Shown: in pieces, positions 1 through 12,362 of the stretch
Position numbering within the stretch: position 1 is the first letter of the stretch
Layout: each line of letters starts with the position of its first letter
From: Conoideocrella luteorostrata
Taxonomy: Eukaryota > Ascomycota > Sordariomycetes > Hypocreales > Clavicipitaceae
DNA: 64,000 nt
Assembly: GCA_032433595.1 (NCBI GenBank)
Contig: JASWJB010000002.1
Location: forward strand, 186,001-250,000
Reading direction: 5' to 3'
The notes under the pieces: generated by a model
The model's input: only the letters and a program-made list of their open reading frames with translations
Database searches by the model: none
Told to the model about the DNA's origin: nothing
Position numbers and translations under genes: made by a program

Positions 1-3000
1 GCCTCACGCAGGGCCTGGCAATCTTAGTACCCAACCTGGCCTCCTGAGCGCCAGTGATGGGCCGCGGGGGACCATAAGGTCCGCCTCATCTTATGAGGAG
101 AAAGAAAGGAAAAGAGAGGAAAACAAGATGAGCATGGAAAGCATGGAAATTTATACAATTGAAAAAGTATGTGCTCGCTTGTTATTTCTTCTTTGTTCAG
201 TGGCATGCGAGGTTGATCAAGGGAAAGAATCATCAAATAGCTAACAAAAATGGCAGGCACAGCGTCCGCTAGGCAAACTCTTTGCATAGTTGTCAAATGG
301 GAGAAAGCGCTGCCTCCAAGGCTGGCAGGTCCCAAAACTGCCACATGCCTCGCTTGCGTCAGGAGCGCCACTCGTCAAAGGACGTGAGAAGACGGTCGAG
401 ATGGGCGTAACTGAATTACCAGAGTCTTGCTGGCAGCTCTCGGTTAGCTCTTGGCTGGAACATAAAGCATGACGCATGAAGCATGTCACAGCTTGGCCCA
501 GCGTAAGGAACTAGAGTATTGGGCAAAGGCACCTGGACACACTCGGCAGCATGAACAACTTCGCCCTTGCGCTTTATCCATGGGGAAGGCACATGGTGGG
601 CAAACAAGAGCTTTGGCGGAAACCACGGATACATATCTGCCTACCTACCTACGTAAGAGACTTTTGGTGTCTGGTTGGAAGAGGTTCGGAAGTACAAGGG
701 GACGGGTCGAGGACGAAGATGGAGGATTGCCTAAAGAATGAAAGGAAGGGGAGGGAGAGGCGTGGCAATGCAGAGCGGGCATCATCTTATACCTAATTTA
801 TCCCTCGCAGTTGCTGAGGAGAGCACCTGGACACACTGACGAGCGTAATTGAACCTCACGTCTACTTTGTGATGCGTATCAACACGATGTGATTTTACTG
901 TCCGAACTTTCTACGACCATAGGTGGTAGAAAGCTCGGGATCCCGTCACGCTCTCTCCCTTAATCAAGCTAGTAAAGGGACGATTAGTAGTTGGGTCGGT
1001 GACGACCAGCGAACACCGGCTGTTGTATGTTTTTTTTTTTTTTCCAGTCTTGAACGGTTGTTTTGAGATGGAATTTGTGATGCTGTCCAGACATTGTGCA
1101 TGTGATTGCTTGCCTGCGCGCGCAGTCAATTGGTGGCCGCATGTCTGGTCAGACGGCCGAGGGTGTACGGTTGGGCACCAAAAATTGGCTAATGGCTGCC
1201 CGCCAACCAGCCGCCCTCGCACAGACGGCAGTGGCACGGCGCAAACATCTGTAGCTATCACGTCACTCTTGCCCTCATCTAACTAAAATGTCAACAGCCA
1301 ATGCATCCGTCTGCGATCATGTCTCTGACCGCATCTCAGAAAGAGCCCACGCATTAATCACACAGTTCTAGCCGCATTCTCCAGATGATTTCGTTTCAAC
1401 ATATGAAATGTTTAGGACTGATTATGTTTCGCTGGAGTATGTTTGAGCACAGGGCAATAACAGGCACAGACAGAATTGGACCAAGGACGGAGAACTCCGC
1501 AAATCTTAAACCATGTAGGTTCACGTTGACGCCAGCCTACAGAGTGCACAGGAGAGAGCGAGAGAGGGAGTAAACAGGAGCCTCTGCCGCCGAGATGAAT
1601 TTCTGGTTTTCGCCTCGAATTTCCCTTTTTGCTCAGCCACGAGGCCATTTGGACCTTTTAAGGTGAGGAATTAACTAGTAACTATACGGTACGGAACAGT
1701 CAACGAAAACTATCCAAACTGGACGAATACTTGACCCCTGATCCATCGCACAAGATGAGCCAGGGCCCAGATTTGACCATGATCAGCTGGATTTGTGACA
1801 ATGGCCTGCAGGCCGTTCCCGCCGATCCGATGGGGCTCTCACACGCCACCACCTCTAACGATTGGTTCCGTTGTTTTGCAGCAAGGACACCCCCGGCTTC
1901 CGCGTTGGCAGTGCTCCCGTTGTAAAATTTGAGGCAAGCAGGGGGGGAGGGGGGTGGTCAAGGGCGCTGGAACCTTGGCCTCTTGAAAATAAAACCAGGC
2001 TGAGACGCCAAACTTCTCTCGGATGATCACCGACTTCTTCGAATTGAGCGGACTGGAAAGTAAAAGTCAAAACGTGTTCGCTTTCTCCCTTCCAACTGCA
2101 TTTTATATCTTGGGAATCTATCCATGCCTCGAAGTCGCTTTGAAAGCGGCCGGGTCGATGTCCGTCGAAACTAATGTTCGCCTCGTGTGGGCTGCTGTAC
2201 CCCATTTGGCATTTTGTTGATGTTCGGTGGCTCTTCCGGCAGCTTCGCGACGGCTCCAGGTACTGGTAAAAGGAAAAACAAGCCTTGCTAATTCGTAGTG
2301 ACTAGATTTGATGCCAGACAACAAGCGTCGCGTGTCGCGGGGATGTCCTGTTGATCGTTGCAGCACGAGTACTCCGTACCGAGACATCCTTCCTGTGCAG
2401 CGCTTACGATGGCCGTTGCCGTACTGTGAATTGATAAGAGATACATGCCACTGACCATTATGGATACAAAACAGCTCTGCCATCTGAATCATTTGTCGTA
2501 CCGTTATCGGAGACCCATGCATAGCACTAAATCTGAAGTGCAAAGAAAAACAAGGTATGCGGCCTCATTTCACAGCTCAATTGCAGGTGGCAAATTGGAC
2601 AGGATAGCCCTCAAGTAGCTGAGCGTATCAGGCTCAATCCAGAATATACTACGCAAAGCTTTGTAAAGGGAAACTCAATATACCACCCACGGGGGGGCAT
2701 ATTGTAATTTTTAATATTCAAGTGAAACAACCGCACAAGACAGGCATTCACATGGTTATTGGGCGGGCACATACTCCTAAAGGTACGGCTTCTGTACTTC
2801 TGTGGGTGTCTAGTTAACCCATCCGATTCAATGCAACGGCTCTGTACAATGCCATTGAATACTCGCGCGGGCGAATTCATCTGTATCCCAGATATTGCAA
2901 TCGTTGTTATGTTTGGACGTTGATGAATTTTTTTCTTGGCCGATACAAGGCGGGAATTACATAATGTCTGTCCCGGGTAAGTACCTACCTATGCACAGAA

Positions 3001-5191
3001 GTATCAACCGAATTGTAGAAGATGCAGACCATTGACTGTACTCCGTATTGTCGACAAATTCTAGAGTTACACACTGTTAAGTCTTTTTTGGGTTTCCGTA
3101 GTGGGAGGATAAAGAAGTAGCCATGGCCGACCACAGATCACTACGTGATCGGCCTTTCCTTGCACACAAGTGTGTGGTGCAACTCATCCGCACGGGTCGT
3201 CTCAACGATTAGGACATTCATTGACCAACAATCTATTATCGAATTACTCGTCAAGGACTGTTATCAGCTTACAGCCGTCGTAGAGTGCCCATGCATTATC
3301 AATCTGCCGTCCGCCAATCATGCCTGCCAAGACCAACCCGTCAATCAAGGCTCGTCGTACGTTCAGAATAACCGCACTCAGCGCCCCGAACCATAATATT
3401 TACGGAGTACTCCGCACCGGTTAGTTCTCAGCAATCACAAAGGCTGGTCGATAAAGCGTATGCGCGGGGGCCGCATATGCAGTCCTCCCGCGTGAGGGGG
3501 CCACACGGGCCAGGAATGGCACCTCGCAGAGTAATACGAATGCCGAACGCATCATTGCTGGTAGATGGTGTGGATGCATGCCACCAATGTGCATCCTCGT
3601 GCGCGTGAAACACATCCGCGAACCATTATCTACTCGCTAGTAAATAGCTGTTCCAACGATGACAGACAAAGGAGAGACCAGCCATTCGATTGTAACTTAT
3701 ACTTCCTCTATCGGACACCCACCCCCTCGATGCTCACAGCTACCAAAAGGTAAAGTGTGCACCAACAAGACCAAGGCAGTCCAGTCCAACGAGCTTGGCA
3801 ATGCGTTGCGGCTCTAGCATCAACTAGATTAGGGTTTGGGGCTTCCCTCAGCTGCACAGAGAATGTGCCGTGCAGTAACAGCTAGAGTGTAAAGAGCACC
3901 AATCCCACCATCGCTGTAAAAGTGGCCCATTGGGTTTCATCCGGTGCTCACTCTGTATCTATTGACTTTTCCAATGTGATGGTGTGAAGGGAAAGCTGTT
4001 GATAGAAGGTCCGAATTTGACGGGGCTAGCGAAGTTTAAGTATCGGCCACTCCTTGATGTGGTATTGGGGGGAGCATCGCAAAGAGGAGGCTGCCGGTGT
4101 CATTGTATGCGCAGTATGACTGGCTGTTACAGTGGTTCGGGGACATGGGATGGGTTAGTTTGGGGGCTGGAGACGGCTCTCCCGGATGACGGATCTGTTG
4201 GGGAGATGGGATGCTACTGCTTTGGTGTTTTTTGTGGCACGAACGACGTGGCTGTGGCTGCAATGAAGCTGTTGCGCATCTACTTAGGGTAGGGGTAGTG
4301 GCTTTGAGGACATTCTTGATTCTTTACGGAGTACAGAGTGCAGAGTATGCGTGGGTGCAGTTAGTGATAGGGGCAAGGTCTGCAACCACAGCAACCAAAA
4401 AATAATAAATAACTAATAAATAAAATAAAAGCAAGAAAACAGAAATTGACATTGACGGGCTCTGAAAGCCATTGGGTTTTATGAAATGAGTGCGTGCAGT
4501 TGTGTAGCGTGGCGTGTAGTTATGTGAGGGAGATGGGTTAGGAAGGAGCGAGCATGTCTGCCGTTTGGCAGGCAACTAATTAGGTTAGCGGAACGTTGAA
4601 ATCACGGTTCAACTGCCATAACGCACAACTTCATCAATCGACTGTTTTGCCCGACGGTGCTGCGGCATCTCTATGGCGAAGTGGCCTTGTGTCGCCGAGT
4701 CTGCGCAATCAGAATCTCAAAGTCTCCACGTGCAGTCGTCCAGTCATCTGATCTGCTGTCTGTCGTTGAGCAATCTACGTGACACGACACGCACGACATG
4801 CCGTCGACCAACCTCGCATCTCCGCAGCTCGACCGGCGCAATTCACCATCAATCCATTCGATCCGTCAATGAAAAAGCGCCATCCAAACCAGATGCAACG
4901 TGCTGCTCCGCTCATCGCCGAATGGGACTTGTTCTAGACGTCGGGCACGGCACCAACGTTTCTGGGGCTGAGCAGCCGTCGGGGCCCAGAATAACGTCAA
5001 CCTCATCCCGAGAGCTCCAGTTCTCTCCGCGCCTGGCCGGCTGCGCTGCGTGAGTGCGGATCGATCCGTCCAACCCGGGCATCATGGCCATCTCGCTACA
5101 TAAGCCGCATGCCCTCTCCTCCCTTCCGACACCTCACTTGCGTCTTCACCACCACTCGCCCCGGTCCGCACGGCATTTGCCCTTCTTCATC
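1..5191. other. Gene-poor region, no supported gene
   Basis: No open frame here has a convincing start, coding texture and splice signals; all candidates are short and overlap frames on the other strand. Visible structure is limited to a 14-T run at 1030-1043, an ACCTACCTAC-type repeat near 643-656, a telomere-like ttagggtt at about 3829-3836, and several copies of the TACGGAGTA motif (about 2369, 3039, 3401 and 4325). The right end is the promoter and 5' leader of the phospholipase gene. Small RNA genes cannot be excluded by eye. Confidence 0.6.
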
Positions 5192-6214
5192 ATGCTGTCC
5201 GGCACATGCACCATGGTGCTTTTCTACGTGCTCCTCTCGCTGGCACCTTGCATCGTTAGCGGAGCATGCTACAAGGGATACGAGAGCGCGTACAGCTTCG
5301 ACGCCAACAGGGCCGTTTACCCGAGCTGGATGAAGGGCCTGCCCAATCACGTCAACATCACCAGCCTCAGCATCCCCGGAACCCACGACACCATGACCTA
5401 CGACATCAAGAAGTTCAGCCTGCAGTGCCAAAACTGGGACCTGGCTACCCAATTAAACGCCGGGCTGCGCTACTTTGATATCCGCGCTCGCATGAAGGAC
5501 AACGAGCTGCACATCTTTCACGCCAGTGAGCCAACTGGCCACTCCTATCAGGACGTCCTCCTCGCCATGTTCGCCTTCCTGGGCGCCAACCCTTCGGAAG
5601 CCATCGTCATGCGTCTCAAAGAGGAGGGCCGGCCCGTTGGCCACAACAACCGCCGCACCTTCCAAGAGGCTTTCAACTATGCCCGTTTGGACAGCCTTGC
5701 CACCAAGTCTGGCTCTCAAAAGCATCTCTACATCTACAACGATACTGCCCAGCCGATCCCCACGCTCGGCCAGCTCCGCTCCAAGATCTTCATACTCCAA
5801 AACTGGATAGACACGTCCAAGAAAGCCGGAAACCAGACCTACGGTCTCCAATGGGAAGGACCACAGATGATGCTCGAGGATAGGTGGATCATCCCTTCGC
5901 CAGCGCATCTCGATCAGAAGTGGGAGGCGATTGAGCCCGCTCTAGAAAAGGCAAACAGGGACCCTCTAGACAATCAGCACATATACCTGGCGCATATATC
6001 TGCATCAGTGGGCGTATTGCCCATCGAAGCAGCAGCGGGCACCAAGAACGGGACTTACCCAAAGGGCATGAACGACAAGACGGGCGAGTGGGTAGACAGC
6101 CACTTAAAAGGGGGTGTGAGGACGGGCATAGTTATTTTCGACTTTCCGGGACGGAAGGCTATTGACGGCGTTATCAAATGGAATCGGCATCTTGTTAAGC
6201 GCATGGGCTTATAG
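5192..6214 (+). CDS. Secreted PI-PLC X-domain phosphodiesterase
   Basis: Single-exon, 340 aa from the ATG at 5192. That start gives a classic signal peptide: a hydrophobic stretch MVLFYVLLSLAPCIVSG, then a Cys-containing mature start. The body matches the bacterial-type PI-specific phospholipase C X domain. It has SIPGTHDTM with the general-base His, GLRYFDIRAR as the beta-strand carrying metal or substrate ligands, and LHIFHA with the second His, followed by an Ala/Leu-rich helix and SEAIVMRLKEE. In this family the enzyme cleaves phosphatidylinositol or GPI-type head groups without calcium and is often secreted. The frame stays open upstream to an ATG at 5084, which would bury the signal peptide behind about 36 residues, so I prefer 5192. 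No GPI signal is seen at the C terminus. It converges on the kelch gene. Substrate is inferred from family only. Confidence 0.85.
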   Translation: MLSGTCTMVLFYVLLSLAPCIVSGACYKGYESAYSFDANRAVYPSWMKGLPNHVNITSLSIPGTHDTMTYDIKKFSLQCQNWDLATQLNAGLRYFDIRARMKDNELHIFHASEPTGHSYQDVLLAMFAFLGANPSEAIVMRLKEEGRPVGHNNRRTFQEAFNYARLDSLATKSGSQKHLYIYNDTAQPIPTLGQLRSKIFILQNWIDTSKKAGNQTYGLQWEGPQMMLEDRWIIPSPAHLDQKWEAIEPALEKANRDPLDNQHIYLAHISASVGVLPIEAAAGTKNGTYPKGMNDKTGEWVDSHLKGGVRTGIVIFDFPGRKAIDGVIKWNRHLVKRMGL

Positions 6215-7111
6215 AACGGAGCATTGCTAGCTAGTCTTTGGATACAAGGTTGGGTTGTGTTGGGCAGGCATGGAGTTATGAGAGCCCGTAGTCGTTTTTA
6301 TGTATATCATGATATGCCAGTTTCATACGAAACAGAATCCACAAGAATGGATGCTTCGCGTCGGTATCTCGTTGTGTACTGAATTGCAGCAGGTGTGCTA
6401 TGAACGTGACGGATGTGCAGGACGATGATCGAGGTCGTTCGGAACGACAGGCCAACCTACTCCGGCATGACAGGGCACTGCCCATCTGAATCTCTCCTGA
6501 TAACCTGGCTCTTTCCCTTTCCCTTCCCCTTCATCAGCAACTAGCTGCACACGCCTATCTTCACCATCCACCTTCCTGCAGCGCCATATGAAGATGCCGC
6601 CTCGTGGGGATTTATAGTAGGTGGAATAGTAGGGGAAATTAAGATAAAAAAAATTTGCACACCCACCTACCTTCCTATCTTCCGCCCCAACCAACAAGTT
6701 TGCAGATACGTAATGCCATATACTTACTGTATGGATTATATGCCCCTCATAATATGAAACAGGTCTTTCGGGACTATAAACAGCATGAAGGCTCTACTTA
6801 CTCTGTATTGTGCGTCCTTGCAAATGATAGATAGATGGAACGGCTTACTACAGAGTCTCGAGGCAAAATGTTGTGCATATCTCGTTTCTCTCATCTCCCA
6901 CCGCTCATTTTATTCACAAGTCAGTCACTAATCGCTGGTGATGGCGGCGCAACGGGTGGTAATAAAATGTCCATAACCAAAAACTACCCTAGATAAATAC
7001 ATTTGAATCTCCATGAACCAGAGCAAACCAAAACCCCGTCGATCCATACCCGTCAAATAATAAAAGCTAAAACTCCTGGTTTGTTCTGTTGTCCGTGTCC
7101 GCCAAAAGATA
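6215..7111. other. Convergent intergenic region
   Basis: Holds the 3' untranslated regions of the phospholipase (+) and the kelch gene (-). No credible gene seen. It contains A/T-rich stretches (near 6640-6656) and short pyrimidine tracts. Confidence 0.6.
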
Positions 7112-10100
7112 TCACTTCCCCCTGGTCGGACTGCCCGACTGGCTGCCTTCCTGGCTCCTGCTTTCAATGCTGTCCACCATCTCGAGCACCCTTCCTCTCG
7201 GCTTCTCAAACCTCACCGCCTCGGCCAAAAACACAGCTCCCGAAGACCTGCGCCCCGAATCATCCGTCGAGTGGCTCCTCCTCCCCTCATGAACTGTGTC
7301 AACATGTAGCAGCTCGGGATCCTCGATGTGCGAGTGCCTCCCGCGCTCACGCTCCCTTTCCGCCGATATGATGCTTTCTGAGCTCGATTTGTCCGGGTCA
7401 ACTATCTCGGCGACATGCGGCTCAGGCAGCTCCCCGACATTCGCTTCCTTCAGCTGCGCCCTCTTGCTCAGTGTTTCGGGCTCGTGCTCAGAGTCGGGCT
7501 CCTCGCCGCCATTAACGACGCGGAGCCTTTCCTTTGGCACGGTGAACATGACTTGTACGAGACGCTGTTCGACGGCTCGTTCGATATCCCATTCGTTCTC
7601 TTGGGCTGCCGATGGGCCGCCGTCTACGCCATCACGTACTTGATTAGCCGCGTGATCTTCCCAGTCCTGCCGGCCTTGCTTCCTTCTAAGAAGCTCGCCA
7701 CGTAAGCCTGTACTAGGCTCGTAGTCACCGCCATATAAGTCCACGTCCTGTCTGGTTGGGCTAAGTTCGGGCGATACGGTGGGTGGCGAGCCGCCCGATT
7801 GGGAGAACACGCGGCCAAGCGAGCCGAGCCAGCTTTTTCGGGGCTTTGTTTTGGAGGGTGATGATGGAGCGTTGGTATCCTCGTCTTCGTAGTTGGGGTT
7901 GGGGTTGGAAGGTGTTGTTCCAGTCAGCAAGGCTGGTCCCTCGGCTTGGAGGGCACCGAAACCAGATCGTGCTGTGTTGTAGCTGCTTGATGAAGAACTA
8001 CTGGGCTTGGGGTGGTCCACGGCGGCCCCAAGGAGCATGCCGCCGAAGAAGCTACTTGCTCCTGATCGTCGGTTAGAGTGCGACCGGCGGAGACTATCGG
8101 CCGCGCTGCGATTAGATTCTGATAGGTTGGAGCCGCTCCTGGATTCATCGTCTCTGAGAGCAGCTGAGCGGGCTGAGTTGCGGCGAGTGGGAGATTTACG
8201 ACCCTGCCGAGAGGTGTTGTACCGATCGAGAAGAGTGTCCGCGGCATCTACATCAGATACCCAGTCCTGCACGTCGGGGTCATAATGCCGGCCTTCAGGG
8301 CTAGGCGTAGCAGAGGATCGGTTACCCGGTGGGAACATAACAGGTGGTGCTGTGGCAGTAATTGGCGTCAGGAACGGATCCGAGTGTACTTCTGATGTAG
8401 GCGTCAAGGGCTGCTCGTTGGTACGCCGCCCCTGGTTATGATGCTCCTCCTCGTCATCTTCCATGATGGGATGAATTCTTCCAGGCGGAGAGACAAACGC
8501 GCTGAGGCGAGTTTCGGCAGGCACATAACCTCCTCTCATGGCTCGCGACATAACGGGCTTTCTTGTAATAGTGGGACGACCATGACCATCGTCGAGCGAT
8601 GCTCTCGCGCCGCGGAGCGACTCGTATCCCAAGGATCTATCCCCTGCAGCTGCGGCTGCAGCATATCCATCGTTTCTTGGAACGTACCATGGATAGGCAT
8701 CATCCCTCTCTATCATCTCGTCTGTATCATGCACAAAATACTGCGCATCTTTGGCCATTGCCTGAGCTGCGTCTTCCCGAGATCTTCGATGATTCTTCAG
8801 CCTGATTCTCCATCGGAAAAGAGCAAGAATGATCCCCAGTAGTAGTAATAGGCCCAAACCTAATCCTAATCCCAGACCAAGACGTCTGGACTGCTCTGAG
8901 CCATCACCAGCTGGTGCGTCGTGGTTCCCCTTCCCGAGAGGAAGCTTTCCAGGCGTAGGGTTCGTATATGAGTTGGACCACGACATTGTCGTCATGTTGA
9001 GGAAGCGTGGGGCAACAACAGACGACGCCTGTCGCCTCATTGCAGTTCCAACAGGTGGCGCCGCTGTTTCCCAGCCGCCATATACTATCATCACATTCCC
9101 GGGTAACATCGCGGCCCCATGTCCATAAACCCCCTTGCCATCTGGCTGCGCCCTCGGAACAGTCCACTTCCATGACGAATACGTCTGGCTAAGCTGTAGA
9201 ACCGCAAGCTGAGGCTCAGCCGGTGTGTTAACATCGCCGACCCACCCCCCGAAGACGAAAATTGAGGCTCCATCCTCGGACAGCACGGCGGTATGGCCAG
9301 ACCGACTTTCCACTTCCCTGATAGCTCGACCGTAAATATTATTTCTCCCGGCCAGTTCATTGCCCGAGGTTTCTGGTCCGCCGATATTGATATACGACCA
9401 CGACTGCTCGGGGAGGTTCCACACAGCCGCGGTGCTCATGTTGATAAACGCCTGCTGAGTATGGCCGCCCAACAGAACAAAGCCAGCCTCTTGGGTAATT
9501 GACCCAGATATATTCTTCATAGAAGCAGGAAGTTGAGTGAGCGTAAATCCAGCGATTGGTGTGCGCGGACCAGCCGTAGAGGCTACGCTGAGTGCGTATG
9601 CCGTATCAACCGCCTGGCTATTTGGGGCCAAGCTCATCATGGTCTTGGTATAATTGGCGCTGGACTGCCAGCTCGTCGAGTTTGTGCCAGGCGAATTGCA
9701 CATGCCGCCGTATGTATAAATGGTGGGCTGATCCGTGGTCGGAGCCAGTCTCGACGAGAAGGCCAAAGTGCCACCCAGGAAATATGGTCCTCGAGAAGAT
9801 CCCTGATCGCTGGGAGTGGTCGTTTTCTTGCTCCAAGCACTGCTCCCTTCGTTGTTCAAACCAGTTGAGTAGCTCCATAACGAGCCTGTTGTTCCATCGC
9901 AGGCTCCAGAATACACTACCACAGACCCGTTACTGATTCGCGCGGCTCCGAATGCTGTCGTTGCGGGTTCACCTTGAAGAAAAGGCAGATCCGTCGTTAT
10001 GGATGTGAGTTGCGCATCTGCCCCCAACGTATTTGAATAGTTCAGTGCCGAAAATCGTACCGCGCCATCATCGCTTTGTGAGAAGATATATGCCAGGTCT

Positions 10101-10324
10101 GCGCCGCTGCATGTCGATTCGTTCAGGCAAGCAGGCGGCATGAGAATCTGCGTGGGCACATAAGGGAACACATGTGCTGCTGCAGTGACAGGCTGCATGA
10201 CGACAAGGCCGAGAGCAAATAAGCTGGATACAGCACGTGTCGTTAATGATGATTTGCCCCTCGTCGTCATTCTTTCTCGCCGCCCAGCCGTGGCAGTCCT
10301 GCCTGCGCGGCTTTCTCCTCGCAT
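7112..10324 (-). CDS. Kelch beta-propeller single-pass membrane protein
   Basis: Intronless, 1070 aa. Starts at the ATG at 10324; a second in-frame ATG at residue 19 also precedes the signal sequence (SSLFALGLVVMQPVTAAAH). Residues of about 50-475 form an N-glycosylation-rich ectodomain with kelch-like strands such as SIFVFGGWVGD, VYGHGAAML and MIVYGGW, separated by Gly-Gly turns, pointing to a galactose-oxidase/kelch beta-propeller. A transmembrane helix at about residues 483-504 opens with a Gly-Leu alternation (LGLGLGLGLG, then LLLLLGIILALF) and is followed by basic RWRIRLKNHRR. The 560-residue cytoplasmic tail is Ser/Arg/Glu-rich and looks disordered. The layout suggests a surface sensor or adhesin-like scaffold. 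Similar proteins are widespread in Sordariomycetes but I know no assigned function. It converges on the phospholipase. Confidence 0.85.
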   Translation of the reverse strand: MRGESRAGRTATAGRRERMTTRGKSSLTTRAVSSLFALGLVVMQPVTAAAHVFPYVPTQILMPPACLNESTCSGADLAYIFSQSDDGAVRFSALNYSNTLGADAQLTSITTDLPFLQGEPATTAFGAARISNGSVVVYSGACDGTTGSLWSYSTGLNNEGSSAWSKKTTTPSDQGSSRGPYFLGGTLAFSSRLAPTTDQPTIYTYGGMCNSPGTNSTSWQSSANYTKTMMSLAPNSQAVDTAYALSVASTAGPRTPIAGFTLTQLPASMKNISGSITQEAGFVLLGGHTQQAFINMSTAAVWNLPEQSWSYINIGGPETSGNELAGRNNIYGRAIREVESRSGHTAVLSEDGASIFVFGGWVGDVNTPAEPQLAVLQLSQTYSSWKWTVPRAQPDGKGVYGHGAAMLPGNVMIVYGGWETAAPPVGTAMRRQASSVVAPRFLNMTTMSWSNSYTNPTPGKLPLGKGNHDAPAGDGSEQSRRLGLGLGLGLGLLLLLGIILALFRWRIRLKNHRRSREDAAQAMAKDAQYFVHDTDEMIERDDAYPWYVPRNDGYAAAAAAGDRSLGYESLRGARASLDDGHGRPTITRKPVMSRAMRGGYVPAETRLSAFVSPPGRIHPIMEDDEEEHHNQGRRTNEQPLTPTSEVHSDPFLTPITATAPPVMFPPGNRSSATPSPEGRHYDPDVQDWVSDVDAADTLLDRYNTSRQGRKSPTRRNSARSAALRDDESRSGSNLSESNRSAADSLRRSHSNRRSGASSFFGGMLLGAAVDHPKPSSSSSSSYNTARSGFGALQAEGPALLTGTTPSNPNPNYEDEDTNAPSSPSKTKPRKSWLGSLGRVFSQSGGSPPTVSPELSPTRQDVDLYGGDYEPSTGLRGELLRRKQGRQDWEDHAANQVRDGVDGGPSAAQENEWDIERAVEQRLVQVMFTVPKERLRVVNGGEEPDSEHEPETLSKRAQLKEANVGELPEPHVAEIVDPDKSSSESIISAERERERGRHSHIEDPELLHVDTVHEGRRSHSTDDSGRRSSGAVFLAEAVRFEKPRGRVLEMVDSIESRSQEGSQSGSPTRGK

Positions 10325-12362
10325 CGCTCCCTCGCCCAGCGACTGCCAAAAAGTTTATTCCGTATATGTCGTTAATATTATGTGAATCGATCGTATATAC
10401 TATTCTGCTTCGATAGCGGCTCAAATCATCGTTGCGGCAATCGTGGAACAGTTTTGCAAAGAATACGTCAAACTGGAATTCGGCGGGCGGAGCCCAGAAT
10501 TAGTGATTCAGTTTCGAAGCTTCACTCAGGGTCGCCTGCCACGAGGGCCTTCCCGAACAATCCCTTTGTTCGCTCCTCGCCTGTGAGAATGGTCGCCTCT
10601 CTCGCCTGGCTCACAATTCCGGTCGCACCCGGATCTGTGACAATCGCACCAGGTCGACGAACGGCCACACAACTATTCGTCTCAGAATTGAGTCCCAAGG
10701 CTCCTGCCAGCGAGCCTCGGGTGCTATGACCAATGAATCGAAGAAACGCAACGGCCGCGACGAAACGTAGCCAAACCGTTGAGTCCGTTGGAAATATGTA
10801 CAAACAAACACTACATCCAGACAAAAACGTCCAAAACAGAACAGATACAGAAGTGTAAAGAAAGTCAAAGTTGTGGAAAGGCAGGCACAACGGTTGCCAG
10901 TCGCCTAGCTAACGATATAGTCTCCGCCATCCAAGTCGCCTCGAACCTGCATGCAAGGCAACACAATCGAGGTGAGGGGTCTTTGGACTTGGGTGTGCTT
11001 TCGCACAATAATTTACGCCACAAAGTGCAACAATGCCGCCTGTCAAATCAGCTTTCCCAGTCTTGGCGTAAGGTTCATAGCTAGACATGGGTTTCATCTT
11101 GGAAACCTGACCACTGTCACCATGGACCGCCCAATAGCGTCTTATGGAGCGGGATGGGCGTGTGCCAATGCGGGTACATGGGCGCAACAGGTGAATGTCG
11201 GTGGTGATTCGTGTTGACGGGATGTTGTTGTGAAGCGCGGTTGCTGAGGTGACGGTGGGGCGTGGAGTTTTGAACGGCGGGGCTCGAGGTCGGTGGGAGA
11301 GCTGCGCCTTCCCCACCGTTCGTGGGCATGCGCGTAACCATCTCCATCACAGCTACTGTACGGAGTACATTCATCATTCATGCATTATGTTAACTTTTGC
11401 AGGGAGTATTGCGATGCCAGTACCGGCATATCTACTATGTGAAATAGTAAAGTGCATAGACATATTTTTCGGGCTTCTTGTATGAAAGCTCCGCATAGTA
11501 CTCCGTGCTCCGTAGCCAGATATCCTTCCTTGCATCATCACATAGTCGGCCCACGTCTCCCGCTCCTACCCAACGAGCAAAACAATATACAGAAATATGT
11601 ATCAAATCTCCCTTCAGCCGCCCAAGCCACCATGATCTACTGCCATGTTTAGACTTCACGCCATTCATTATCCGTCTGGATAAAAAACAAAGCGTTGCAA
11701 TCACGGCAACTCTGTTACCTATGATAAAACCTAACAAGACAAAGTCTAGACCCTCTTCCCGTGTCTTCATCTCACGGTCCGCTTTTTGTTTCATGTGATA
11801 AGCCTCCTCCTTCCTTCACCCTCTCTACACCCTCCACACCTTCCACACCCTTCACACCGTCCACATTCAGATAAGAACACGGTGTTATTATTGTACGTTG
11901 CACGGGGTAGTCCTTGCGCCATGCTGACTACCTACCTAGGCAGGTACGTTACCTGCACTTCCGTGAGCATGAAACTAGTCTTGTTGACTAGCAATCTCAG
12001 CTAACTCTCCCGTCGACCACCTTCAGGACTTTCCAAATGTGATTGGAACGTTGAATTCTTTGCTACAACAGAATTGGCTTGTTTGCGCCGTAAATTACTT
12101 AAGACGTGATATATTAATCGCATTATATTAGCCGACCATAAAGCATCGGGGAAAAGAACATGTTATTCTGTCTTGAATCTTAATCACTGAAATGATCATA
12201 ATCTAGACGCATTACTCCTCATCCATTGTCGTAAGCCAAACATCAATCCTCCCGCGGAAATACTCTCGCCAAATAGTCAAGTCACATTCTTGGCACCTCC
12301 AAGCCGGCAGCATAAAACCTTCCATTCAAACGGGGTATCAAGTCAAAACAAACAACCAGCAA
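10325..12362. other. Intergenic region between kelch gene and channel gene
   Basis: Contains the kelch promoter (about 10325-11000) and the 3' flank of the channel gene. No gene supported. TACGGAGTA-type copies lie at 11359-11368 and 11498-11515. A degenerate C/A/T-rich repeat (caccctccacacc-like units) spans about 11811-11868. A short inverted element (cctacctaggcaggtacg) lies near 11931-11948. The right part (12040-12360) is A/T-rich. Confidence 0.55.

Noticed and set aside
640..660. CTACCTACCTACG as telomeric or centromeric repeat
   Set aside because: It is only a few units long, far from TTAGGG arrays, and similar short runs occur elsewhere in intergenic sequence.
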